Source of the DNA: Treponema sp. UBA7570
GTDB taxonomy: Bacteria; Spirochaetota; Spirochaetia; Treponematales; Treponemataceae
DNA: 20,471 nt
Assembly: GCA_002477955.1 (NCBI GenBank)
Contig: DLLE01000034.1
Coordinates: forward strand, 73,771 to 94,241
Direction of reading: 5' to 3'
The position numbers and the translations under genes are program-made. Below, one piece after another: positions 13,728 through 20,471 of this stretch (position 1 is the stretch's first letter; each line of letters opens with the position of its first letter). The notes beneath the pieces were generated by a model that searched no databases, was not told the DNA's origin, and saw only the letters and a program-made list of their open reading frames with translations.

Positions 13728-15359
13728 ATGGCAAAACAGTTGATTTTCAATGAAGATGCGCGCAAAAAGATGCTTTCTGGCGTTGAGCAGATTGCACGCG
13801 CTGTAAAAGTTACACTTGGTCCTTGCGGACGTCTTGTTATGCTGGACAAGAAATTCGGCGCGCCGACTATCACAAAGGACGGCGTTAGCGTTGCAAAGGA
13901 AGTTGAGCTTAAAGACCCTTTTGAGAATATGGGTGCTCAGCTTGTAAAAGAAGTTGCTTCTAAGACAAACGATGTCGCAGGCGACGGAACTACAACTGCC
14001 ACTGTTTTGGCTTACGCAATTGTAAAAGAAGGATTGAAGTCAGTTGCCGCTGGAATTACTCCAATCGAGGTTAAGCGCGGAATTGACAAGGCTGTCGCTG
14101 TTGCTGTTGAGGAAATCAAAAAGAACAGCCGCGCAGTCAAAGGCTCGGATGACATTACTCACGTTGCGACAGTTTCTGCGAACAACGACCCTGAAATCGG
14201 AAAAATCCTTGCGGATGCAATCGAGAAAGTCGGAAAAGACGGCGTAATCACTGTTGAAGAGTCCAAGAATATGGATACAACTGTTAAGACTGTTGAAGGA
14301 ATGCAGTTTGACCGCGGATATATCTCTTCTTACTTTGTTACAGACCGCGAGAGAATGGAAATCAACTATAGCGACGCTTACGTTCTGATTCACGACAAGA
14401 AAATTTCCACAATGAAAGACTTGCTTCCATTGCTTGAAAAAGTCGCTCAGACTGGAAAGCCGCTTGTGATTATCTGCGAGGATATGGACGGCGAAGCTCT
14501 TGCAACTTTGGTTTTGAACTCAATCCGCGGAACACTCAAATGTGTTGCTGTTAAGGCTCCAGGATTCGGCGACAGAAGAAAGGAAATGCTTCAGGACATC
14601 GCTATTTTGACTGGCGGAACTGTAATCTCTGAAGAGCTTGGACTTAAGCTTGACCAGACGGACCTTAGCCAGCTTGGACAGGTTAAATCTGTAAAAATCG
14701 ACAAGGACAACACAACTTTGGTTGACGGAGCAGGCGACAAGAAAGCGATTTCTGACCGTGTTGCGGAAATCAAGGCTCAGATTGAGAAATCTACTTCTGA
14801 CTACGACAAAGAAAAGCTCAAGGAGCGTCTCGCAAAACTTTCGGGCGGAGTTGCTGTAATCAATATCGGCGCAATCACTGAGACCGAGATGAAAGAGAAG
14901 AAATTCCGCGTTGAGGATACTTTGGCGGCTACACGCGCGGCTTTGGAAGAAGGAATTGTTCCAGGCGGCGGAATTGCGTTGCTTGAAGCTGCGGCTGCTC
15001 TTACTGACGATGCTGCGAAAGACCTTTCTGACGACGAGAAAGTCGGATTCAAGATTGTCCGCCGCGCTTTGGAAGAGCCAATCCGCCAGATTGCTGAGAA
15101 TGCAGGTGTTGACGGAGCTGTTGTCGCTGAGAAAGCTAAGCACGAGAAGAAAGGCGTTGGCTACAATGCACGCACAGGAAAATGGGTTGACCTTATGGAA
15201 GATGGAATCATCGACCCTGCTAAGGTTACACGCTCGGCTTTGCAGAACGCGGCTTCTGTCGCAGGAATGTTGCTGACTACAGAATGTGCAATCACTGATA
15301 TTCCAGAGCCTCCGACTCCAGCTGCTGCTCCAAACCCGGGAATGGGAATGGACTACTAG
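13728..15359 (+). CDS. groL: Chaperonin GroEL (HSP60)
   Basis: GroEL forms the double-ring ATP-driven folding chamber of the cytosol. The 543-residue protein is full length: VKVTLGPCGRLVMLDKKFGA (nucleotide-binding start), DGVSVAKEVELKDPFENMGA, VAGDGTTTATVLA (with the catalytic Asp), VEGMQFDRGYISSYFVTD (apical domain), APGFGDRRKEMLQDIAILTG, and EGIVPGGGIALLEA; it ends in a short PGMGMDY tail. AGGAG lies about 12 nt before the ATG. In the otherwise invariant GPKGRNV motif the Lys and Asn are replaced (GPCGRLV). groES is not adjacent, and I find no CIRCE element (TTAGCACTC-N9-GAGTGCTAA) upstream, so HrcA control is not evident. Codon use is richer in GAC, AAG, CTT and GGA than its neighbours, as expected for a highly expressed gene. 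Confidence 0.98.
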   Translation: MAKQLIFNEDARKKMLSGVEQIARAVKVTLGPCGRLVMLDKKFGAPTITKDGVSVAKEVELKDPFENMGAQLVKEVASKTNDVAGDGTTTATVLAYAIVKEGLKSVAAGITPIEVKRGIDKAVAVAVEEIKKNSRAVKGSDDITHVATVSANNDPEIGKILADAIEKVGKDGVITVEESKNMDTTVKTVEGMQFDRGYISSYFVTDRERMEINYSDAYVLIHDKKISTMKDLLPLLEKVAQTGKPLVIICEDMDGEALATLVLNSIRGTLKCVAVKAPGFGDRRKEMLQDIAILTGGTVISEELGLKLDQTDLSQLGQVKSVKIDKDNTTLVDGAGDKKAISDRVAEIKAQIEKSTSDYDKEKLKERLAKLSGGVAVINIGAITETEMKEKKFRVEDTLAATRAALEEGIVPGGGIALLEAAAALTDDAAKDLSDDEKVGFKIVRRALEEPIRQIAENAGVDGAVVAEKAKHEKKGVGYNARTGKWVDLMEDGIIDPAKVTRSALQNAASVAGMLLTTECAITDIPEPPTPAAAPNPGMGMDY

Positions 15360-15371
15360 AAAAGACTAGTC

Positions 15372-15414
15372 AAGGCCTTGCTTTTGAGAAAATCATTAGC
15401 AAGGTCTTTTTTTT
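15372..15414 (+). terminator. Rho-independent terminator after groEL
   Basis: AAGGCCTTGCT (15372-15382) pairs with AGCAAGGTCTT (15398-15408) through an 11-bp stem with one G-T wobble and a 15-nt loop, followed by T residues to 15414. It begins 12 bp after the groEL stop. Confidence 0.85.
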
Positions 15415-15423
15415 GTGCTTTTT

Positions 15424-15453
15424 TTGTTTAAAACTGAAGAATTTTGGTATAAA
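15424..15453 (+). promoter_or_regulatory. Promoter for the M15 peptidase gene
   Basis: TTGTTT (15424-15429) and TATAAA (15448-15453) are separated by 18 bp. The predicted start near 15460 gives a leader of only about 9 nt, ATAGGCAG, whose AGG is the only ribosome-site candidate. Confidence 0.5.
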
Positions 15454-15468
15454 ATATTTTATAGGCAG

Positions 15469-16461
15469 ATGAATTTCAGACATACAAGTTTTACAGCAAA
15501 ATTTTTCATTTTTTTAGCGGTTTTATTTTTTTTGACAGGGACTTTTTTTTCAATTAAGAAAAAAAATGTAAAAAAACAAAATGAACTGAATTCGATTTTT
15601 GCCGAAAAAATAAGCGATTTGGCAGAAGAGAAAAAGCTTCCGGAAGAGCCTGTTCAGCTTGAAATTTTTAGAAAATCTTATCCTGACGTTTCTTTTGAAA
15701 GTTTTTACGATGAAGAAAAAAATGACTGGCTTGTAAAAATTTCTGCTCCGATTTTCCCGGACAAAGAAGAAAAAAAACAGACAGAGTTGTGGTGGGCGGA
15801 CGGCAGGCTTTTGCCGGAAGATGAACTTGAAAACAAAAATGAATATTGGAAACTCATTTACCAATATTCAAAACTGAAAGATCCGAAAGAAATGAATGCT
15901 GAAGAAATCGAAGAAGTACGGAATTTTTCTTCAAGCAAAAACAGGCAAACTTCTCAGGGCACGCCGATGTTTTTTTTTGATTTTTTGTATGCTGCAAAAT
16001 CCAAGGTGATAATTGAGGATCATATAAGTTATTCAACTTTTTTAGGAAAATCGACAAAAATTCATGAACGGATAAAAAATCCTCTCTTAAATGTTGAAAC
16101 ACGGATTTTAAACCTTGCAAAGGAAGATCCCGAAATTGACGGATTTATAAAAAATTTAAAATCGGCAGATGCCTACAATTGGCGTGTAATTGAAGGTACT
16201 GGCGGAAGAAAATCTTTTCATTCGTATGGAATTGCAGTCGATTTGATTCCGAAAAGGCTCTACGGAAAAGCAATTTTTTGGAGCTGGACGCGCGACAAAG
16301 ATCCGAAAAACTGGATGCTCACTCCTCTCGAAAAACGCTGGATGCCGCCTCAAAAAATAATCGACATTTTTGAAGATGAAGGATTTATTTGGGGCGGAAA
16401 CTGGATAATTTTTGATAATATGCACTTTGAATATCACCCGGAAATTTTAAAAGGAAAGTAA
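15469..16461 (+). CDS. Membrane-anchored M15-family (M15C/VanY-like) peptidoglycan peptidase
   Basis: The 330-residue protein starts MNFRHTSFTAKFFIFLAVLF, a positively charged start plus one hydrophobic segment (about 10-29) that would act as an uncleaved anchor or signal peptide. The C-terminal domain carries the M15 zinc site: SFHSYGIAVDL (H251, D258) and FDNMHFEYHPE (D316 as catalytic acid, H319 as zinc ligand), with GFIWGGNW just before, which is the M15C style. Such enzymes cut peptidoglycan stem peptides (D-Ala-D-Ala or L-Ala-D-Glu bonds) in the periplasm. Residues 40-230 are a charged extension with no family I recognise. The ATG at 15469 is preferred over an open frame running 18 codons upstream because it follows ATAGG and its own promoter. 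It is bounded by terminator upstream and convergent dgt downstream. Confidence 0.82.
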   Translation: MNFRHTSFTAKFFIFLAVLFFLTGTFFSIKKKNVKKQNELNSIFAEKISDLAEEKKLPEEPVQLEIFRKSYPDVSFESFYDEEKNDWLVKISAPIFPDKEEKKQTELWWADGRLLPEDELENKNEYWKLIYQYSKLKDPKEMNAEEIEEVRNFSSSKNRQTSQGTPMFFFDFLYAAKSKVIIEDHISYSTFLGKSTKIHERIKNPLLNVETRILNLAKEDPEIDGFIKNLKSADAYNWRVIEGTGGRKSFHSYGIAVDLIPKRLYGKAIFWSWTRDKDPKNWMLTPLEKRWMPPQKIIDIFEDEGFIWGGNWIIFDNMHFEYHPEILKGK

Positions 16462-16510
16462 AATTTCGTTTTTTTTGTTCGCATTGTCCGGACTTTTTTG
16501 ACTGAGATTT

Positions 16511-17761
16511 CTAAAAATTGATGATTTCATCATAGCAGGCGATTGCAAAATTGTCTGTCATTCCGGAAATATATTCGATTACGCATTTTTGGTAATTTTC
16601 GTATTCATTTACATCAAAAACAACCGGCGTTTCGTAGCGGAGTGTTTTTTTTCTGTCAGGAGCGTCCTGAGGAATGTAATTTGAATATCGAATTAGCCAG
16701 TCTTCGAAAGTTGAGCTTAAATTCTTAAAATAGCGCATGGAAGATGGAATTCTTCCATTTTTTGCAAAGCTTTGTGTGCCCATCAAAGTTCTGTAAATTG
16801 TTCCCAAAACATTTTGTGCATAATTTTTAAATTCAAGAAGACGCCAATGGCTGTAAATTTTTTGAAAACTGAATTTTTTTAATTCGCTTATAAACTTAAA
16901 ATATTGCTCGCTAAAGCAAAGCCCTTTTTCCGGACTTGAATTCTTGCAGAGGTCTACAATCATATCGTTGATTAAGACGGTTGTGTTTATTGCTTTTCCA
17001 GAACTTGAAAAACCGAGAGTGCTGCCTACAATTTCGCGCAATTGACGGTAACATCCCATGTCGAGAATGTGGTAGCGACGTGCGTCCTGCAAATCTCTTC
17101 CCAAAAATGCAATTTTGTCGCTGAGTTTTACAATGCAGCCTTCCCATGTGAATGGCTGTACAAAACCTGGAACTTTTATGTCGTAAAGAGGAATGTTTTC
17201 TTTACGAGGTTTTAATCCCTGCTGGTCAATTTCGCCACAGTGGCAGACAATTCCGTCGCGGACAGCATAAGTTAAATTCAATGTACGCTCAAAACCGTCT
17301 GGGTCTGGAAGAGTTTCGATATAATCTGCAAAAAAAAGAGAATTTCGTTCATGCCAGAATTTTTTAGGAGCATTTGCGCCCGGACGCTGTTCCATAAGGC
17401 TGTTTAAAATTTCTTCGCCGGTATGGCCAAAAGGCGCGTGTCCCAGATCGTGTCCTGTTGCAATCGCCTGCGTCAATTCGGTATTGAGTCCAAGATATTT
17501 TGCGATTGTGTCAGAAACTGAGGCTACGTGAAGAACGTGTTCCATTCGTGTGCATACGTGGTCGTTGTGCGGAGAATAAAAAACCTGCGTTTTGTGTTTT
17601 AACCGGCTAAAAGCCTGGCAGTGCAAAAGTCTTGTGTAATCTCTGTCAAAAACAGAGCGAATTGAATTTCCCCGGTCGTAAATTGGAATTTCCCGCTTTA
17701 CCGCATCCTGCCATTTATGATTTAGAGAATTTGTTGCATCTTTTTCAAATGAATTTTTCAT
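16511..17761 (-). CDS. dgt: Deoxyguanosinetriphosphate triphosphohydrolase-like HD-domain protein
   Basis: Dgt-type enzymes split dNTPs into deoxynucleoside and tripolyphosphate. The 416-residue protein has YDRGNSIRSVFDRDYTRLLHCQAF-type family start (given here in part: RSVFDRDYTRLLHCQAFSRL), then KHKTQVFYSPHNDHVCTR, and the HD metal site RMEHVLHVA (H75), ATGHDLGHAPFGHTGE (H104-D105) and CIVKLSDKIAFLGRD with the last Asp. It begins 14 bp downstream of the MATE gene stop, yet a perfect TATAAT lies 6 nt before its ATG, suggesting its own leaderless transcript. There is no ribosome site at the start. Whether the substrate is dGTP or several dNTPs cannot be told from sequence. The 3' end faces the M15 gene with a 49-bp gap. 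Confidence 0.93.
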   Translation of the reverse strand: MKNSFEKDATNSLNHKWQDAVKREIPIYDRGNSIRSVFDRDYTRLLHCQAFSRLKHKTQVFYSPHNDHVCTRMEHVLHVASVSDTIAKYLGLNTELTQAIATGHDLGHAPFGHTGEEILNSLMEQRPGANAPKKFWHERNSLFFADYIETLPDPDGFERTLNLTYAVRDGIVCHCGEIDQQGLKPRKENIPLYDIKVPGFVQPFTWEGCIVKLSDKIAFLGRDLQDARRYHILDMGCYRQLREIVGSTLGFSSSGKAINTTVLINDMIVDLCKNSSPEKGLCFSEQYFKFISELKKFSFQKIYSHWRLLEFKNYAQNVLGTIYRTLMGTQSFAKNGRIPSSMRYFKNLSSTFEDWLIRYSNYIPQDAPDRKKTLRYETPVVFDVNEYENYQKCVIEYISGMTDNFAIACYDEIINF

Positions 17762-17767
17762 AATTCG

Positions 17768-17773
17768 ATTATA
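17768..17773 (-). promoter_or_regulatory. -10 box of dgt in the 14-bp gap after the MATE gene
   Basis: TATAAT on the minus strand (17773-17768) is followed by six bases and the ATG at 17761. It lies just after the MATE stop codon (17778-17776). The -35 region would be inside the MATE coding end and is weak. Confidence 0.5.
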
Positions 17774-17775
17774 AC

Positions 17776-19176
17776 TTACTTTAATTTTTTTAGATATTTT
17801 ATTAAAAACGGCAAAGTGATGAACGCAGAAAGCAAATCGCTCAGAGCCGGAGTGAGCATAATTCCAGCAACTGGTTCAAATCCAAAAAGCTGAACAGTGT
17901 AAGGCAGACATAAAATCATTGGAACAAAAACAATTCCCTGTCTGAGAGACGAAAGCACTGTTGCAGAAAGTTTCTCGCCGGCAGTTTGTAAAAGCATTGT
18001 TGAACCAAAAATAATTGAATGAAAGGCAAGAACGCAGCAGCTCATTCTGAGAGCAATTGAAGCGACTTTTATGACGGCTTCATCGTCACGAAACGAATGC
18101 GCAATTTGCGGGGCAAAGATAAAAACGACAGTTCCAAGGACTGCCATTGCGAGCGAAGTTCCTTTTATTAAAAAAGCAACAGCCTGTTTAACGCGGTCAT
18201 ATTTTTTTGCGCCGAGATTTATTCCGCATACAGGCTGAAAACCTTGCCCAAGTCCGATTGCAACCGCCATTAAAAGCTGGCAAATCCTGTTGCTGATAGA
18301 CATGCCTGCAACCGCGGCGTCTGCCGTCTGAGCTGCTGTCAGTGCAAAACCAGACATAAGGGCGCCGTATTTTGCCGCGCCGATATTCATAAAAATTGTC
18401 GAAACCGAAGTTGTGCCCTGCCGAAAAAGGCTTGGAAGTCCAGTCGTAACAATGTCAAAATAAACTGAAAATTTTTTTGCAACCGACTTTATATTGAATT
18501 TTACAACTTGAGGATTAAAGAAAAACATAGAAAGCAGGATAAAAAAACTCGTAATCTGGCTTATTAAAGTTGCAATCGCCGCTCCAGAAATTCCCATTTT
18601 AAAGACAAAAATAAAAAGCGGATCTAAAAGCATATTCAAAATTCCGCCAGTAACCATTCCAATCATCGAAAAAGCGGCCTTGCCCTGAAAACGCAACAGA
18701 TTGTTCATTGCGAAGGCGCTCATCATAAAAGGGCAGCCAAAAATTATAAAACGCGCGTAATCAAGCGCAAAAGGAAAAATAGTGTCAGTTGCGCCAAGAA
18801 GTCTAACCAGAGGCTTGTTAAAAATTGTTCCCAAAATCGAAAAAATAAGTCCGAGGCTAAAAACGCAGACAATTGCCGTAGAAACAAAAGTTTGCGCTTT
18901 TTGGCGGTTTCCAGAGCCAAGCGCACGGCTTGTAATAGACCCAGAACCCATTCCAATCATAAAGCCGCCAGCCTGAATCATCGTCATAAGCGAAAAAATA
19001 ACACCGACAGCGCCAGAAGCGCTAGTTCCGAGCTGACTTACAAAAAAAGTGTCCGCCGTATTGTAAATCGCGCTTACCATCATCGTAATAATGGTTGGAA
19101 TTGCGTTTTTTATAATAAGCGACCCAACTGGCTGGGAAAGCATAAGTTCAACAGTGTTGAAAGAGCGGGAATTCAT
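17776..19176 (-). CDS. MATE-family multidrug/Na+ exporter (MepA/NorM-like)
   Basis: This 466-residue inner-membrane protein has about twelve hydrophobic segments in two similar halves, as in MATE antiporters that expel drugs or metabolites in exchange for Na+ or H+. Family blocks are IKNAIPTIITMMVSAIYNTA, DTFFVSQLGTSASGAVG, GMGSGSITSRALGSGNRQKA, and in the second half GLGQGFQPVCGINLGAKKYD. The ATG at 19176 (MNSRSFNTVEL) is chosen over a TTG 23 codons further up because MATE proteins normally start close to helix 1; its only ribosome-site candidate is GGGA about 12 nt upstream. It is followed closely by dgt. The tRNA-Thr promoter lies divergently upstream. The substrate cannot be predicted. 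Confidence 0.9.
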   Translation of the reverse strand: MNSRSFNTVELMLSQPVGSLIIKNAIPTIITMMVSAIYNTADTFFVSQLGTSASGAVGVIFSLMTMIQAGGFMIGMGSGSITSRALGSGNRQKAQTFVSTAIVCVFSLGLIFSILGTIFNKPLVRLLGATDTIFPFALDYARFIIFGCPFMMSAFAMNNLLRFQGKAAFSMIGMVTGGILNMLLDPLFIFVFKMGISGAAIATLISQITSFFILLSMFFFNPQVVKFNIKSVAKKFSVYFDIVTTGLPSLFRQGTTSVSTIFMNIGAAKYGALMSGFALTAAQTADAAVAGMSISNRICQLLMAVAIGLGQGFQPVCGINLGAKKYDRVKQAVAFLIKGTSLAMAVLGTVVFIFAPQIAHSFRDDEAVIKVASIALRMSCCVLAFHSIIFGSTMLLQTAGEKLSATVLSSLRQGIVFVPMILCLPYTVQLFGFEPVAGIMLTPALSDLLSAFITLPFLIKYLKKLK

Positions 19177-19253
19177 AAAAAAGATTTTCCCAAAATCAAA
19201 AAATAAAATCAAGCAATAAAAGTTAGTGTTGATAAACCTTAACAAACAGATAG

Positions 19254-19282
19254 TTGATTTTCTAAAAAAATTTTATTAACAT
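19254..19282 (+). promoter_or_regulatory. Probable promoter of tRNA-Thr
   Basis: TTGATT (19254-19259) and TAACAT (19277-19282) are separated by 17 bp, with a predicted start near 19289, four bases before the mature tRNA 5' end. The -10 box is imperfect. Confidence 0.4.
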
Positions 19283-19292
19283 ATCCAAGTAC

Positions 19293-19365
19293 GCCAACTT
19301 AGCTCACCTGGTAGAGCAGCTCCCTCGTAACGAGCAGGTACTCGGTTCAAGTCCGGGAGTTGGCT
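19293..19365 (+). tRNA. tRNA-Thr (anticodon CGU, reads ACG)
   Basis: The cloverleaf folds as follows: acceptor GCCAACT/AGTTGGC, D arm GCTC/GAGC with GG in the loop, anticodon arm GCTCC/CGAGC around loop CTCGTAA (anticodon CGT), and T arm CTCGG/CCGGG around TTCAAGT. T at 19365 is the discriminator base. CCA is not encoded. Eight T residues start at 19365, so the gene runs directly into a terminator-like T-run. In the anticodon stem the 31-39 pair is C-C, a mismatch; the other four pairs are sound. Confidence 0.95.
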
Positions 19366-19432
19366 TTTTTTTGTTTTAAATCCTTGCATTTCAACAACTT
19401 GCTGCATTTAAGCGGCATAAAAAACTTTTTTA

Positions 19433-20350
19433 TCAGTTTTTTGAATAACTTCCTGGTTTATTCCTCAAAAACTCGATCGCGCTCAAACCTGCCAATGCCC
19501 CTTCAAAAACCGCTTTGCTTACTTGCAAAAGTCCGCCCGTGCAATCTCCGCAGGCAAAAATCCCCGGAAAATTAGTCTGCATTTTTTCGTCAGCTTTTAT
19601 TTTGTCGCCGTCCAAAAAAATGCCTGCTTTTTTTGCAAAGTCTGCGGCGCCAGCTTCTCCCAGCGCAATAAAAATTCCGTCCGCGCTTAAAATTTCTCCG
19701 TCAAAAAAAACAAGCGAGTTTACAAGTCCAGAATTTTCGTCGCCCTTAATTTCTTCGATTTTTCGTTCATCAACAAAATACTTTGTGTTCAATTTTTTTA
19801 ATTCATCGCAATTTTCGCCGTTTGTAAGAATTTTTACGGAAGAAGCGACATTTGCAAGCACATCAGCCTCGCTCAACGCAAATTTTCCGTTTCCAATGAC
19901 TACGACATTTTTCTTTCTGTAAAAAAAAGCGTCGCAGACAGCGCAAAAACTGACGCCTTTTCCTTCAAAATCCTGCAAGCCCTTGATTTTTGGACGAAGT
20001 TTTTTGTTTCCCGTGGCAAGAACCAAAGATTTTGCCTCAAATTTCTGTTTGCCAGCCAAAATTTCAAAGTTTCCGCTTGAGTTTACCTCAAAATGCGTAA
20101 TTTCCAGTTTTTTTACAGCAATTCCCAAATTTTCCGCCTGCAAAAGCCCCTCATTGTAAAGTTCCGCCCCGGAAATTCCGTCCTTAAAACCGTAATAATT
20201 TTCAATTTTGTGCGCTTTTTCCAAAGAGCCACCGCCGTTGTGCAAAACCAAAACCTCAAAGTTGCCACGGCGAGCATAAATTGCCGCAGAAATTCCCGCC
20301 GGCCCGCCGCCAATAACCGCTAAATCAAAAATTTTTTTGCTTTCAACCAT
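19433..20350 (-). CDS. Thioredoxin-reductase-like FAD-dependent pyridine nucleotide-disulfide oxidoreductase
   Basis: The 305-residue protein has the short TrxB layout. DLAVIGGGPAGISAAIYARR (9-28) binds FAD, SFCAVCDAFFYRKK has the redox CAVC pair (C136/C139), VVVIGNGKFALSEA (149-162) sits where the NAD(P) site lies, and GIFACGDCTGGLLQ near the C-terminus is the second FAD block. The HRRxxxR motif that grips the 2'-phosphate of NADPH in typical TrxB is missing (ILTNGENCDELKK), and one Gly of GGGNSA is replaced, so the electron donor may be NADH, ferredoxin or another carrier. Its partner is unknown and no thioredoxin gene is adjacent. An extended -10 box lies 6 nt before the ATG, with no ribosome site. 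The fold is certain; calling it trxB is less so. Confidence 0.85.
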   Translation of the reverse strand: MVESKKIFDLAVIGGGPAGISAAIYARRGNFEVLVLHNGGGSLEKAHKIENYYGFKDGISGAELYNEGLLQAENLGIAVKKLEITHFEVNSSGNFEILAGKQKFEAKSLVLATGNKKLRPKIKGLQDFEGKGVSFCAVCDAFFYRKKNVVVIGNGKFALSEADVLANVASSVKILTNGENCDELKKLNTKYFVDERKIEEIKGDENSGLVNSLVFFDGEILSADGIFIALGEAGAADFAKKAGIFLDGDKIKADEKMQTNFPGIFACGDCTGGLLQVSKAVFEGALAGLSAIEFLRNKPGSYSKN

Positions 20351-20356
20351 AATTTA

Positions 20357-20365
20357 ATTTTAGCA
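20357..20365 (-). promoter_or_regulatory. Extended -10 promoter of the thioredoxin-reductase-like gene, predicted leaderless
   Basis: On the minus strand, TGC followed by TAAAAT (20365-20357) fits the extended -10 form TGnTAnnnT. Six bases then separate it from the ATG at 20350, so transcription would start at the start codon. No clear -35 box is seen. Confidence 0.5.
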
Positions 20366-20471
20366 TATTTTAAAAACTTAAAAAGAATTTGGAGCGCAAT
20401 TTTCTCAAAAGAAAAGTTTTTCGGCTAAACCGTCCAGTTGCCGCAAAAACCGGCTTTCCACCCTTCGCTAG

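Noticed and set aside
14520..15143. A 207-codon minus-strand open frame inside groEL
   Set aside because: GroEL is complete on the plus strand; the antisense product is Ser/Asn/Phe-rich as expected for the reverse of biased codons.
16486..16499. GTCCGGAC followed by six T as a terminator between the M15 gene and dgt
   Set aside because: The palindrome has only four base pairs and no loop, so it cannot form a stable hairpin.
20351..20471. Partial gene or repeat at the right edge
   Set aside because: Beyond the promoter there is only a 6-bp hairpin (TTTTCT-CAAA-AGAAAA) and no open frame with coding character; too short to classify.

Overview
The window is AT-rich chromosomal DNA, most likely from a treponeme (Spirochaetota). 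The best pointers are GroEL, which reads close to the treponemal type, a MurA with Asp in place of the catalytic Cys (known in Borrelia, Chlamydia and mycobacteria), an NtrC-like gene, and Phe/Lys/Glu-rich proteins written in TTT/AAA/GAA codons. The genus is inferred from remembered protein resemblance, not from a search. I see no phage, transposase, CRISPR array or toxin-antitoxin module; this is ordinary chromosome with several unusual regulatory sites.

Layout. 1-2949 (+) is a tight run with overlapping stops and starts: the 3' end of a probable S41 protease, rsmE, a degenerate WecG/TagA-family (GT26) gene, and a sigma-54-type AAA+ protein with no HTH. trmJ (-) runs into the last gene, with 53 bp of convergent overlap. 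3647-3761 holds divergent promoters for trmJ and a short-chain dehydrogenase. A GC-rich hairpin repeat follows, then a STAS/zinc-ribbon gene with a near-ideal sigma-70 promoter and a rho-independent terminator. 5421-5794 is non-coding, AT-rich and carries a cluster of same-orientation DnaA boxes, so it is a candidate replication origin or DnaA-binding locus. 5795-8616 (+) encodes two membrane proteins, each with a 3+3 helix layout; the second resembles LptF/LptG. Convergent to these lie murA, pepT and a small DUF6174-like exported protein (all -).

From 11758 a divergent intergenic region leads to trpE (+), whose promoter is overlaid by two matching palindromes that look like operators. A 15-bp perfect hairpin repeat separates trpE from a stand-alone groEL with a good terminator. 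Next come an M15 peptidase (+), dgt and a MATE exporter (both -), tRNA-Thr(CGU) (+) and a thioredoxin-reductase-like gene (-).

Functionally the window mixes RNA modification (RsmE, TrmJ), cell envelope work (MurA, M15 peptidase, LptF/G-like pair, GT26-like protein), nucleotide and redox housekeeping (Dgt, TrxB-like), peptide use (PepT), tryptophan synthesis (TrpE) and signalling (STAS protein, AAA+ protein). A recurring feature is a -10 hexamer only 6-7 nt before an ATG with no Shine-Dalgarno sequence (SDR, pepT, dgt, trxB-like), which points to leaderless mRNAs.
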